The notes beneath the pieces are model-generated. The model searched no databases, had not been told where the DNA came from, and was given only the letters and a program-made list of their open reading frames with translations. Positions 40,046 to 51,180 of a DNA stretch of 64,000 bases are shown piece after piece (the stretch's first letter is position 1; each line of letters begins with the position of its first letter). The stretch covers positions 1 to 64,000 of the forward strand of contig CAUYUJ010021133.1 of the NCBI GenBank assembly GCA_963575745.1, read 5' to 3'. The position numbers and the translations under genes are program-made. The stretch comes from Prorocentrum cordatum. Lineage: Eukaryota; Sar; Dinophyceae; Prorocentrales; Prorocentraceae.

Positions 40046-40202
40046 TTACCAGCCTGGTACATATCCCCATCCCTATGCTGGGCATCTCTTCATCACGATG
40101 CCATTATCAGGAAATCCTTTATTTTTGAGGGCGCATCCCTAAGATTGTCATCGCCTTTTGGCGTGTCAATCTTAGGGATAGGGACAAGTTCGAGGCTGGT
40201 AA
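40046..40202 (+). mobile_element. MITE family T, copy 3, with 5-bp duplication
   Basis: TTACCAGCCTGGTACATATC to CGAGGCTGGTAA, 157 bp, flanked by CCCAT on both sides. Same structure as copy 1. Confidence 0.92.
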
Positions 40203-40716
40203 CCCATCCCCACAGAGGCAAGCCTGCCGTTGGGTACCTCCTCGTGTTTTCTGCCCTTGGTTGTGGTTCCGCTGGCGGTTTTCGCAGCGGCGCAGCAGGG
40301 CGCGGGGGCATGCGTTCTCGAGGCGGGGTGTGTTGGAATTCCTCGCAGGAGGTGTTCGCGAGACATCCTTGAGCGGGGGTGGACAGACCTCCTACCATGA
40401 CACGTCGATTAGGGAATTTTCCGTTTCCGGTTCGCGAGAGGGCGTCGCGGCCGTCATTTTTTCGGGTTCAGGTCCGTCGGTTTCGGTCCCACGCCGTTTT
40501 CACTAAGGGGAGGCTTGCTAAAGGTAGGTTTGTCCACCGCCGAACTGGGCGGGAGATCTGGGAGTGGGAATCACGGACACCGCTGCAAAACCAAAAAAAA
40601 AACCATATTGGAGATGGTTACCATGATGGTCGCATGCTTCGCGTGGAACCATCGCGCGGTAAAATGATTGATGTTGGTGTTGTTGGTGTTGGTGTTGGTG
40701 TTATTTCGTTTTGTTT

Positions 40717-40724
<8 letters not shown>

Positions 40725-40752
<28 letters not shown>
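40725..40752. repeat. (CT)n microsatellite
   Basis: TCTCTC run preceded by TTGGTG repeats (40672-40705). Confidence 0.9.
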
Positions 40753-40759
<7 letters not shown>

Positions 40760-40939
40760 TCTACATTTTTATATGTATATACATGTCTCTACCACTCCAT
40801 GGCGTTTTCTCTATCTTTCTTTTTCCTCCCGCCTGTCCATATCCCGCCCCACATACACGATACGCATGCACGTAACAATATGTTCATTTCCTGATGAACA
40901 GGTCATGCTGCGAAGGCCGTACGGCCGGCGCCGCCGACC

Positions 40940-40993
40940 CTGAACGACGACGACGGCGACGACGACGACGAAGACGGCGACGACGGCGGCGGT

Positions 40994-41054
<61 letters not shown>

Positions 41055-41085
41055 GCGGCGGCGGCGGCGGCGACGGCGGCGGCGT
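40940..41085. repeat. (GAC)n / (GGC)n tract
   Basis: GACGAC passing to GGCGGC triplets; directly followed by a CTTGGGG array. Confidence 0.92.
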
Positions 41086-41099
41086 GGGTCAGAGTCCTC

Positions 41100-41730
41100 G
41101 GGCATGTTCCGTAGGGTCTCTCAGGAGCGCGCTCGCAGGCCTCTGTGGGGCAGTTTCGGGGCCCCTTGGGAGCCTCTTGGGGGCCTCCTGCGGGCCCCTT
41201 GGGAGCCTCTTGGGGGCTCTCCTGGGGGCCTCTTGGGGGCCTCGTGGGACATGTTTGGGATCTCTTTGGGGCGTCTTGGGGGACCTCTTGGGGGCCTCTT
41301 TTGGGCAGCTCCTCGGGGCCGAGGACTCGAGGTCTTCGTTCGGGTCCCCCGTCTGGGCACCCTCTTGGAGCCGTCTCGGGGGCCTCTTCGGACCGTCTTG
41401 GCCTTTTGGGCAGTCTTGTGTGGCCCTCGTGGGTCGTTTTGGGGCCGTCTTGGAGGCCTGTAGGGTGTCTCCTGGGGCGATCTTGGATGCATTTTGGACC
41501 GTCTTGGAGCGTCGGGGAGGGGAAAAGGTGAGAACTCAGCCACGTATACAAAAAAATGAAGTTTGCCTATCGGGACCCTCTTGGTGTGCTCTTGGAGGCC
41601 TCCTCGCGCGTCTTGGAAGCCTCGTAGGCCGTCAGGATACCATCTTTGAAGTCTTGGACCGAGCGTTCGGCGATTCGGGGTCCTCGTGGGCCGTCTTGTG
41701 ATCCTCTTGTGGCACTCGTGGCCAGCATTG
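41100..41730 (+). repeat. GCCTCTTGGGGGCC array
   Basis: A degenerate unit of 10-15 bp built on CCTCTTGGGGGCC and CGTCTTGG. It is open in several frames on both strands. Confidence 0.7.
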
Positions 41731-42239
41731 GTGTTTTTGTTGGTCCCAAGACCCCCAGGATGATGGTATTTCAGCCCAGGACCCCCCTTCCGACCACCCC
41801 CACCCCCATGACCCCTCCTGCGTTCCCCTCCCTCCCGGCGGGGAAGGGCTTGCCGTGGCTCTTTTTGGACTCTGGCAGCGACAGTTGCAAAAGGGTTTGT
41901 TTGCCGTGGCCTTCTTGCGGTGACCCTTGGAAGTCGTAACGCCGAAAGGACTTTGAGTGCACTTTTCCCCGTTGGACTAGGCAGCTAAAGCTGCAGAAGG
42001 GTTTGATTAGTGACCCCGGGGATTGCTCCGACTGACCCGTTTGAATCTGCAGCGAACGCTGCAGACGGTCTGTTTGTAGCGACCCTGGGGTTCGCTTGCA
42101 AAGGGCGTTGTGAGCGCGCGGCAGCAGGAGCCCGCAAGGACGCGGAGAGCCCGAATGGATATGACAGGCTGCGAGCTCGAGCCAAAACGCCCGACAGGAT
42201 GCGGCCAGCACTACAGGGCTGCTGTGGCCGCTGGATCTC

Positions 42240-42360
42240 GCGACACGACGCTCGGCACGGCAAGGCGGCACAAGGCACAGCCGGCAGTACCAAGCACGGC
42301 TCTCGGCATGGCACGGCGTGGGTTAGCACGGCACGGCACACCAAAGACACGGCACGCGGT
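42240..42360 (+). repeat. GGCAC pentamer-like run
   Basis: GGCACGGC, AAGGCAC and CGGCATGG words; related in style to the 8.3, 33.1 and 62.9 kb pentamers. Confidence 0.45.
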
Positions 42361-42464
42361 CCGAGTCCAGCGCGGCGACGAAAAAGAGGGGCGAAGAGTG
42401 GATGGGCCGAATCTCCTTGGGCTGAGGGCGTCTTGAGTGTTGCCAGCTCGCGAGGGCCCATTGC

Positions 42465-42690
42465 CAATGAGGAGGAGGATAATCAGGAGGAGGAGGAGGA
42501 GGAGGAGGAGGAGGAGGAGGAGGAGGAGGAGAGAGGGAGGAGGGGACGGAGGAGGAGGAGGAGGAGGAGGACGAGAAGCAGGAAAGGAGGAGAAGGAGGA
42601 GCATGAGGAGCTGAGGAGGAGGAGGAGGAGGAGGAGGAGGAGGGGAAGGAGGAGGGGAAGGAGGAGAAACGTTGCGAGGAGAGGGGGTCA
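42465..42690. repeat. (GAG)n tract
   Basis: GAG triplets with few interruptions. Confidence 0.93.
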
Positions 42691-42691
42691 G

Positions 42692-42868
42692 AAAGATTCC
42701 ACAGCGCCAGGTGGTCGGGGGCCCTCCCATCTCGCCCTCCGAAGCAGAAGAGCGGCCGCCCGCCAGCATCAACCGGCGGGTGCTGCCGCCGGACAAGGGC
42801 GACCCCCGCTCGTCGTCGAGGCAGGAGCTCACGGGGGAGGACCGCGCGTTCCGTGGGCTGCGCAGGAA
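42692..42868 (+). CDS. Possible exon, unknown protein
   Basis: Between two (GAG)n tracts the frame reads KIPQRQVVGGPPISPSEAEE, RPPASINRRVLPPDKGDPRS, SSRQELTGEDRAFRGLRRK. This is balanced, non-repetitive protein-like sequence, the most convincing exon island of the window. GGGGTCAG just upstream could be a splice acceptor. After 42868 the frame enters GAG repeats; a second frame at 42940-43064 reads DREDLSNPSTQHRGADEGKK to a stop and might be the continuation if the repeat has gained or lost bases. I recognise no family. Confidence 0.38.
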
Positions 42869-43132
42869 GAGGAGGAGGAGGAGGAGGAGGAGGAAGAGGA
42901 GGAGGAGGAGGAGGAGGAGGAGGAGGGGGAGGGGCAACAGCAGGAGGAGCAAGAGGTTGGCGCAGGGGGAGGCGTGGACAGGGAGGACCTTTCAAACCCC
43001 TCGACCCAGCACAGAGGCGCGGACGAGGGGAAGAAGGACGGGAGGAAAAAAGGGGGAAGGTAGCGAAACGCCGCCCCCCCCCCTCCCCGCACTCCTCCGC
43101 CTCGGCCAGGGCCGGGCCAACACAGCACCCGG

Positions 43133-43471
43133 TGGCGGCGCGCAGAGGGGGGTAGGGTTGTTAAGTCGGGCGTGTCTGAATAATCAGGGGACGAAGTTTT
43201 ACCTATTTCCGATAATTTTGGAGTCGTATTTCCTCGAAAAGCCGCCTGTAGGATGACATGCCCGACCTAAGGGTAGGGGGAGGGGAGAAGACTTCTTAGA
43301 AGCACCCCTGCTTCTTAGAAGGCGCGGGCCTTGTCTATCTGAAAAAGGTGCTGGTCAGACTCTGGGGCGCCCCCAGACTATGGGGGTAGATGCACGGCCG
43401 GCGCCTTCTAAGAAGCAGGTTCTTTCTAAGAAGCCTTCCCCCCTCCCCCTACCCCCCTCTGCGCGCCGCCA
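43133..43471 (+). mobile_element. Large foldback element K, split by a G element
   Basis: The left arm GGCGGCGCGCAGAGGGGGGT...CTTCTTAGAAGGCGC and the right arm GCGCCTTCTAAGAAGCAGG...TACCCCCCTCTGCGCGCCGC pair over roughly 80 bp once G copy 5 (43158-43270) is removed from the left arm. No coding capacity; target duplication not determined. Confidence 0.75.
43158..43270 (+). mobile_element. MITE family G, copy 5, nested
   Basis: TTAAGTCGGGCGTGTC at the left and ATGACATGCCCGACCTAA at the right. It is flanked by GGGTAGGG (43150-43157 and 43271-43278), which occurs once in the uninterrupted right arm of K. Three extra bases (TTG) precede the left end. Confidence 0.7.
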
Positions 43472-43609
43472 TGCCCCTCTCGGCGAGTCACCCTGTCCCC
43501 CCAGGGGGGGAGAGAGGGAGGATGGGGAGGCTGAGGATGAGACATGCGGGAGGTATCCAGCACGAAGCAGAGCAGAAGTCGGGGCCGAGTATCCACGTTC
43601 ACTATGTGA

Positions 43610-43745
43610 GCGACGGAAAAGAAGCGGCTTCATCTGCGCCAGCATTTGCGCGTGAGTCGCCCGCGTAAGGTCGCGCGTAAGCGTGCCGCCTGGCGGCCCG
43701 CGTAAGCTGCGGCGCAAGGTCGCTGCGTCATCTCGCGTGAGACCC
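43610..43745 (+). repeat. Dispersed repeat, copy 2 (other at 31640-31815)
   Basis: See 31640-31815; GCGTAAGCTGCGGCGCAAGG here pairs with GCGTAAGCCGCGGCGTGAGG there. Confidence 0.6.
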
Positions 43746-43791
43746 GTCTTTGGATCGTCGCTCATGTATTTATCATGTACATCAGAGTGAG

Positions 43792-44315
43792 GGGGCCGAA
43801 CGTTCATTCTTTGTTCCCGGGTGCGTGGCTGAAGTGGGGATCCGCGGGGAGGATTCTGTTTGTTGTTGTTGTTGTTGTTGTTGTCGTCGTCCCTCCGCCG
43901 ACCCGCCCGCGGCCCACCCGCGACCCAGCCCGCGACCCACCCCACGACCCACCCCGCGACCCACCCCGCGACCCATACGCGACCCACCCGCGACCCACCC
44001 CGCGACCACCCCGTGACCTGCCCGCGATCCACCCGCGACCCACCCCGCCACCCTACCGCGACCCACGTCGCGACCTACCCCGCGACCCACCCCGCGACCC
44101 ACCCCGCGACCCACCCCGCGACCCACCCCGCGCTCCACCCGCGACCCACCCCGCGACCCACCCCGCGACCCATCCGCGACCCGGCCCGCGGCCCACCCGC
44201 GGCCCGCCCGCGACCCACCCCGCGATCAACCCACATTTGTTTTAACGAAAAAATCGGCGCCTGCGGCGGGCCCACAGCATAACTTATAAAACTTGGGCGC
44301 CTGCGGCGGGCTTCC
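43792..44315 (+). repeat. ACCCCGCGACCC array with conserved flanks, copy 1
   Basis: Starts with GTTCCCGGGTGCGTGGCTGA and a GTT run, then about 28 units of CGCGACCCACCC (10-12 bp), then GGCGCCTGCGGCGGGCCCAC. The array and right flank recur at 46920-47400; the left flank recurs alone at 45120-45210. Confidence 0.88.
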
Positions 44316-44319
44316 TTCA

Positions 44320-44610
44320 TCATGCCTCTTGCTCCCCTTCTTGCCCTTCCTACGCCTGCCTCTTCCTGCTGCCTCGTCCTTTTTCATTATTATGCTGCTC
44401 CTGCCTCCCCGCCCCCCCCCCTTCCTTCGTCTCCTTCTCTTCATCGCGCCTCATCCTTTTGCCTCCTCCTCATTCGGCCTCCTTCTCGTCCCCCTCCTCC
44501 TCATTCGGCTTCTTCAAAGCCTCGCAGACTGACGACGTCCTCGCCGCCCCCTCACACGTATCCGCAACTGCGGGGTGCCACGTCATGTCTCGGACGTCCG
44601 CGCGGTTCTC
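44320..44610 (+). repeat. Pyrimidine-rich dispersed block, copy 1
   Basis: CTTGCTCCCCTTCTTGCCCT to CGGCCTCC, then TTCAAAGCCTCGCAGACTGA. Both blocks recur, in swapped order, at 47390-47470 and 47630-47830. Confidence 0.75.
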
Positions 44611-44989
44611 CCGGATCGGCGCTGAAGCCTCCGTGGTGCGAAAAGACGCCTCGCGCGGGTGGTGGTGCCGCCTTTCCCCGTTCCTGGGGGCATCTGCCCG
44701 TGCGCGGGTCCCCTCCGTCGGAGGACTACTTCGACGGCAGGACCCCACATGATGCATCATATGCCACCGGGTTCTCCCCATCACGGTGCGATTGTTTTTT
44801 CTGATGAGCGCTATGCGCGAGTGTGGTTTGGTTTTCGTCGCGCTATTGGGATCGCCCTCCAGAAGGGCAGCGGATGTGTCGCTTCTCTTGCAAGAAAAAT
44901 ATATTCAGCTGTGGAGACCCTGCTGCTCACACTGCCCACCGCCTGCTGCCAGCTCCTTCTCCTGCCGGCTCCTCCTCCTGCCTCGTGTT

Positions 44990-45120
44990 CCTACCTCATC
45001 ATCATCAGCAGCAACATCAGCATCGGCATCAGCATCAACATTCTCAGCATCACCATCATCAGCAGCATAATCATCACCGTTATCACCACCATCATCGTCA
45101 TCATGGTCATCATCAGACAA
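44990..45120. repeat. (ATC)n-rich tract
   Basis: CATCATCAGCA words; a similar tract is at 47475-47635. Confidence 0.85.
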
Positions 45121-45214
45121 AGGGGGTCGAACGCTCATCCTGTGTTCCCGGGTGCGTGGCTGAAGTGGGGACCCGCGGGGAGGATTATGTTTGTTGTTGT
45201 TGTTGTAGTTGAGT

Positions 45215-46935
45215 TCTCACTTCTGAAGAATAATTGTTTTTGATCCCCCCCGTCCAGTGCACATCTTTGATTTTCCGATTGTGAAGTACCCTTCCCTGGG
45301 CTCGCACCTTGTTCTTTAGCAGGGAAGGTCTTGAGGGTCAAACTATGTTGTTGGCCCCTGGTTTACAACAGCAGCGGCTCCCGCCTGATACTTCCTCACA
45401 ATGCCTCGAAGAATCGCTCTGGAGTCGCGCTCTCGCTGGAGACTTGCTTGCAACTTACTGAAAAATGGCCTTGCGTTGGAATTTTCTGCAATTTGCCCAA
45501 GCGCCGCGCTCCCGACACCCAGGCACCCAGGAGTCGCGCCCGTTGTGGCCCCATGTGCATGCCCTTTGTGGCCCCGCTGTCGCCATTTGTGTCCCCCTCA
45601 CTGTCCTACGTGGCCAAGTTGCTACCCTCAGTGGCCCCATAGTTGCCTTCTGTCGCCCCGCATCATCACTTCGTGGCCCCCGCTCATTCGCGCTCTTCGT
45701 GACCCCATACGCATTCCCTTCGTGTCCCCGCTGTCGCCCTTCGTGGCCTACTTCGTGCCCTTCGCGGCCCTGCTGTCGTTCTCTCTCGCTCTCGCTCTCG
45801 CTCGTCGTCGCCGTCGTCGTCGCCGTCGTCTTCGACGTCGTCGTCGTCGTCGTCGTCGTCGTCGTGGTCGGTCCCCTGTCCGTCCCTCTTGGGGTCGGGT
45901 CGACGGTCCGCGGCCGTCCCGCCGATCAGCGCTGCCGCTGGCCAGGCCGACGGTCCGCGGCCGCCCCGCCGCTTGCCGGGGCCCAGCCTGCAGGGAAGAA
46001 CGGTATACCCCCCAAAAGGGGTTCGATCGAAGACGGAGCGCGGGTATCGACGGTTTGCGAATTACGCGTTATTGGACATTCGAGCATATAAGAGCGAATG
46101 GTCTTAGAATTGTTGTTGTTGCTGTTGAATTCTCATTAATTATTTTTGATCCCCCCCGTCCAGTGCACATGTTTGATTTCCCGATTGAAGTACCCTTCCC
46201 GGAGCTCGCACCTTGTTCCTTAGCAGGGAAAGTCTTGCGGGTCAAACTATGTTGTTGGCCCCCGGTTTACAACAGCAGCGGCTCCCGCCTGATACTTCCT
46301 CACAATGTCTTGAAGAATCGCGCTCTCGCTTGGGACTTCTCTGCAATGTACCGCCGGATCGCGGCTCCCGCTTGATTTGTCCTCGCAGTGTATTGAAGAA
46401 TGGCGTTATCACTTGGGGTTTCCGCGTTCCTTTCGACACCTCTGCAGTTCTCATTATTGTCCGCACCACTCCCAACATCCCGCTTCTTTTCAGGGTTCCA
46501 CGACACTTGTTTCTGACACCAATTCGCAGCTGTACGTCCCCCCGTGGGGTATCCACGATTTTTTTTGTTTTCAAGAGGTTGGTACGTGGCGCTGTTTCTG
46601 GCGCGACCCATGGCGAAACTTATTGTTAACTTGTGTTGGAGTGGCTGGCGCAAGCCATGGCGCAAGCTGAGTCGCCACTCGCAGCGCCGCAAATCATCGT
46701 CCCTCCTTTTTGCCCCTCCCTTCCCTTCCTCCGGTCCTTTCGTCCTCATTCTCTCCCGTTATCTGTTACCCTTCGTTTCCACGGGTTTCACCAACCACAC
46801 GTGGCAGGGAATGAGCATACCCCCAAAAAGGGTGCACGGTCGAAGACGAACAGGCGGGGCGGGTATCCAAGGTTTGGGATATGCAGATTGAATGACACGC
46901 CAACAGATATGAGCGAACAGTCTTAAAATGATTGT
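45215..46935 (+). repeat. Composite dispersed repeat C, copy 2
   Basis: Contains the leader block twice (45235-45480 and 46127-46440), the TTCGTGGCCCC array (45536-45775), a (GTC)n run (45800-45870), and the GGCGCGACCCATGGCGAAAC and GGTATCCAAGGTTTGGGATA blocks. The order matches copy 1 (34765-37015), with one internal duplication. Confidence 0.75.
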
Positions 46936-47400
46936 TGTTTTTGTCGTCGCCGTCGTCGTCGTCGACGTCGTCGTCCCCCCCCCCGACCCGCCCGCGACCC
47001 GCCCGCGACCCAGCCCGCGACCCACCCCACTACCCACCCCGCGACCCACCCCGCGACCCACCCTGCTACCCACCCGCGACCCACCCCGCGACCCAACCCG
47101 TGACCCGCCCATGGCCCACCCGCGACCCACGTCGCGACCTACCCCGCGACCCGCCCGCGACCCGCCCCGCGACCCGCCCCGCGACCCACCCCGCGACCCA
47201 CCCCACGACCCACCCCGCGACATACCCGCGACCCACCCCGCGACCCACCCCGCGACCCACATGCGACCCATACGCGACCCACCCCGCGACCACCCCCGCG
47301 ATTCACCCAAATTGTTTTAACGAAGAAATTGGCGCCTGCGGCGGGCTCACAGCATAATTTGTAAAACTTAGGTGCCTGCGGCGTGCTCCTTCAAAGCCTC
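46920..47400 (+). repeat. ACCCCGCGACCC array with conserved flank, copy 2
   Basis: A GTC run, about 27 units of CGCGACCCACCC, then TTTTAACGAAGAAATTGGCG and the GGCGCCTGCGGCGGGCTCAC flank. Confidence 0.88.
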
Positions 47401-47629
47401 GCAGACTGACGACATCCTCGCCGCCCCCTCGCTTTTATCCGCGCGGTCCGCAACTGCGTTCGAGGTGCTACTAAATCGCCATCATCATCATCATTATAAT
47501 AACCAGTATCATCATACTCATATCACTCATCATACTCATCAGCATCATTTTCCTATTCATCAACATCATCACCATCACCAGTTTCTTCGTCGTAAGCATC
47601 ATCACCACCACCTTCATCACCATCATCAT

Positions 47630-47830
47630 GTCTCTTGCTCCCCTTCTTGCCCCTCCTACGCCTGCCTCCTCCTGCTGCCTCGTCCTTTTGCATTATTATG
47701 CTGCCTCGTTCTCCTCCCGCCTCCCCGCCCCCCCTTCTTTCATCTCCTTCTCTTCATCGCGCCTCATCCTTTTGCCTCCTCCTCCTCATTCGGCCTCTTT
47801 CTCCTCCCCCTCCTGCTCATCGTCATCATC
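47630..47830 (+). repeat. Pyrimidine-rich dispersed block, copy 2
   Basis: CTTGCTCCCCTTCTTGCCCC to CTCATTCGGCCTC; see 44320-44610. Confidence 0.75.
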
Positions 47831-47939
47831 TTGCTTTCTGCCTCCTCCTCCTCGCTGTCCTCCTCCACCTTCTCTTTCTTATCATGCCTCCGTTTCCTTT
47901 TTTCCCTCTTTGCCTCCTCTCCCTCTTCTTTGTTATGCC

Positions 47940-48255
47940 TCCTCTTGGGGCCTCCTGCCTCCTCCCGGGGCGTCCCTTATACTGGAGAGCCTCCCGGGGC
48001 CTCCTGGAGCCGCCTGGTACCTCGGCGTCAGCCTGGGCCTCCTGGGGTGTTCCTGGGGCCTCCCGTGGCCTCGCGTGGCCTCCTCGTGGTAATCCTGGGG
48101 CCTGCTTTAGGACCTCTTGAGGCTCCGGGGGCCGCCTGAGGCTTCCGGGTGACTCCGACGGCCTCCTTTGGCCTCCTTGTGGCCTTCTGGAGCCTCCCTG
48201 TGGCGTACTTGGGTATCCTGGAGCTTCGTTTCTGGCCATCCTGGGGCACTCCGAG
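47940..48255 (+). repeat. CCTCCTGGGGCCTCC array
   Basis: A degenerate unit of 12-18 bp around CCTGGGGCCTCC. Related in style to the CTTGGGG arrays. Confidence 0.6.
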
Positions 48256-48279
48256 GGCTCCCGCTCAAGGAGTGGAGTC

Positions 48280-49045
48280 CCCGCCGCTCACCCCCAAAGA
48301 CGAGGCTCCCGCTCGAGACGCCCTCGCATCTCACTCGCGGACGAGGCACCCGCTCGAGACACCCTCCTGTTTCGGGCGTCAGGAGCTGACACGTGTCCAC
48401 AGTTGCAGGTGTGACTCGGAGTGGCAGCAGGAAGCGAGGGCCCCACAATTAGGCAGGGGCTCCCGCCTGCGACCCCCCCGCGGCTCACTCACAGACGAGT
48501 CTCCTGCTGGAGACCTCTCTCCCGAATCCATCAGGAGCCGATGACGGCCCCGGAGTGGCAACATGAAGTGCGGACTCCACAGGGAGGGGGGTTCCCGCCT
48601 GAGCCCTCGCGATGCACTCGCAGACAAGTCTGCCGCTCGAGACTTCCTGTTTCAGGCATCAGGTATGCGGATGGCCGCCTCGGATTCGTCACATGACATG
48701 CTGAGGGTTTCCCGCCTGCGACTTTCACGCTATGGACTCACAGACGGGCTCCCGCTGGAGACTTCCTCCTGATTCAATCAAGAGCCCCAAATTGGCGACA
48801 GTTACAGCTATGGCAATGACCGCATCGGAGCCGTTACATGAAGTGCGGGTCCCATGAGGAGGGGGTCCCGGTCTGAGTCCTCTTCGCGACTCACTCACGG
48901 ACAAGGCTTAGGCTCGAGACTTTCTCTTGATAAGTTTGGGCATTTAACGGTATGCCGATCGCCACCTCGGATTGGTGAGACAAAGCGCAAGTCTCACAGG
49001 GAGGGGGTTCCCGCCTGCGATTTCTTCCCCATTCATTTTCAGACA
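48280..49045 (+). repeat. Degenerate repeat with CTCCCGC(T/C)(C/G)GAGAC words
   Basis: CTCCCGCTCGAGAC, TTCCCGCCTG(C/A)GA and ACTCGCAGACAAG words recur roughly every 70-170 bp. The GCTCCCGCTCGAGACTTCCT core is shared with the ~85-bp array at 39.4-40.0 kb. Confidence 0.65.
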
Positions 49046-49054
49046 AGGCTCGTG

Positions 49055-49425
49055 GACATGCGTTATATGAGGATGATGCTATGGATGTTGTTGTTTGTGA
49101 TGAGGAGGCGGATTCTGATTATGCGGTGGTGATAATGATAATGCTGATGATGCTGCTGATGGTGATGGTGATGCTGCTGATGGCGATGGTGTCGATGGTA
49201 ATGATGAGAAAGTTTATGATGATGGTGATGGTGATGATGATGATGGTGATGACCAAGATGTTGGTGACGATGATAATGATACTGGTGATGCTGATGGTCA
49301 TGATGGCGATGCTCCTTTTAGTACTGATTCCGATACGAATAAATTTAATGTTAACAATGATGAGTGTCGGGATGAGGTTGCTTTCGATGACGATGATGGT
49401 GATGATGATGCTGCGGATGAGGACT

Positions 49426-49459
<34 letters not shown>

Positions 49460-49800
49460 CGATGGTGATGACTGTGATAATGATGGAAAGTGAAAGTTGA
49501 CGATGATGAATGTGGTGATATAATGATGATGATGCTGATGCTGATGATGACTATCTTTACTAGCATTACGCTTCTAGTTGTATCATCAATCTGATCACGC
49601 TTAGTTTGCTGACGATAACGGTTCAGATGCGGATTCTGACGACGATGACGACCACAACGACGACAATCATGATGACGAGGATGGTGGTGGTGATGATGAT
49701 GATTATAATGATGAGGGAGATGCGGACGATGGTGTTTCTGCTTTTGGTTGTGACGGGGTCAGTATGATGAGGATAAGGGTGCTGATGAGGACGATGCTAT
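49055..49800. repeat. Degenerate (GAT)n tract
   Basis: About 750 bp of GATGAT/GGTGAT words. Poly-Met and poly-Ile frames across it are artefacts. Confidence 0.9.
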
Positions 49801-50034
49801 TGATATGGGCATGGTAATTGTGATCATGGTGTTGTTGGTCATGGTTAGTTTTTCTCCTGGTGAGCGTATGAATACGAAAGTGATTCTGCGAGTGTGTATG
49901 TTAGCGACGATACTTGTGATGCCGGTCGGTGAGCATGATAGGACGGGATTGCGATCTGATGGCGGTGATGATGATGACGATGGTGGTGGTGATGGTGGTG
50001 GTCGTGTGATGGTGCTGGTGGGCGCGACTGGAGG

Positions 50035-50075
50035 AGGAGGAGGAGGAGGAGGAGGAGGAGGAGGAGGAGGAGATG
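50035..50075. repeat. (GGA)n tract
   Basis: GGAGGA run of about 40 bp. Confidence 0.95.
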
Positions 50076-50511
50076 CGAGATGGGGGACGTGTGAGAACTG
50101 CGCGGCGGTGTCACAGAAAACAAACATTTGTTTCGGATGGGGAGAAAAGAGGCACGCGCATGAACTTTCGAACGTATGCGATTGTGTTGCTCGTGTTTCT
50201 ATTCGGCTCTGGGTTCCTGCCTGGCCGCTGGCTGCAGCTTCTCTGTGCATCATGAGGGGAGTGCGGTTGGCGTCGGCGTCGTCGCCGTCTTGGAGGGCTT
50301 CGGGCGCGACGGCTGGAGGCTGCCCGAAACACTTGGCGTGATGATCGCTGGGGGGAGCTCGAGCACAGGTGCTGCACGGATTGTCTGTTGGGCTCCTTGC
50401 GGGAGGCGCCGTGGAGAAAGAGGGACACGCGGCCCAGCTGGTTTTCTTCATGGTGTTCTGGCCTTCCCAGGGCCCTCCCCGGGCAAAGGGATTGTGGAGA
50501 CAAGGCCTGGT

Positions 50512-50670
50512 ACAGTCAACCATGATGGTAAGGCTGGGGCAGCTTTCCAAGGCTACCCTTGCATCCTTGCCCCTTCGGCTTTCGGCATCCTTCGGCATTC
50601 TGCTGCGCTTCGCACGGGAATCGTCAACATGGCGTTCCAAGGCCCTTTGCATCCTTATCGCTCATCCTTA
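50512..50670 (+). repeat. Dispersed repeat, copy 2 (other at 14489-14660)
   Basis: See 14489-14660. Confidence 0.55.
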
Positions 50671-50775
50671 CTATGTATGAAAAGCCCAGACTGGGGGACG
50701 CTCTAGAGCCCAGATCCTGCTTTTCCCTCAGGGATCTCCTGTTTCCTGGCAACCTGTTGCAGGACTGCAAAGGTG

Positions 50776-50984
50776 CAGGCCTTGCCCCGACAGACGCGAC
50801 ACAAGCGCGGCATTCAGACCGGCCGAGGACGATCCCGACACCCTGTTCCGCGAGGACAGGAGCATGGCATTGAAGAAGGAGCGCGAGTTCATCGAGTCTC
50901 ACCATCAGGCGCAGAAGGCCAAGGCCAAGGAGGACAAGGCGGCCGGCTTCGCTCCCGGCACCGATCCGATGGCTCTTGGATATG
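50776..50984 (+). CDS. Possible exon, unknown protein
   Basis: The frame reads AFRPAEDDPDTLFREDRSMA, LKKEREFIESHHQAQKAKAK, EDKAAGFAPGTDPMALG. Charged, helical and non-repetitive; it looks like a real internal exon. AAAGGTGCAG at 50769-50778 could be its acceptor. Downstream of about 50976 the frame turns into CTCTCTCAATCTCTGT repeats, so the exon must end there. A basic tail at 52256-52331 on the same strand might be the last exon of the same gene; that link is speculation. Confidence 0.35.
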
Positions 50985-51039
50985 CGCACCGCCCACGCCA
51001 CCCTTTCACGCCCCTGCTGCTCGTTCATCTGGCCCCTCG

Positions 51040-51180
51040 TTGTTCGCTCGCTCTCAATCTCTGTCTCCCGTATCGCCCGCTCTCAATCTCTGTTCTACGC
51101 ATCGCTCGCTCTCAATCTCTGTCTCCCGTATCGCTGAGTCTCCACCTCTTTCTGTCTGTCTGTCTCTCTCTCTCTCTTTC
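51040..51180 (+). repeat. GCTCTCAATCTCTGTC minisatellite
   Basis: Four diverged copies of TCGC(T/C)CGCTCTCAATCTCTGT, then a (CT)n run. Confidence 0.85.
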
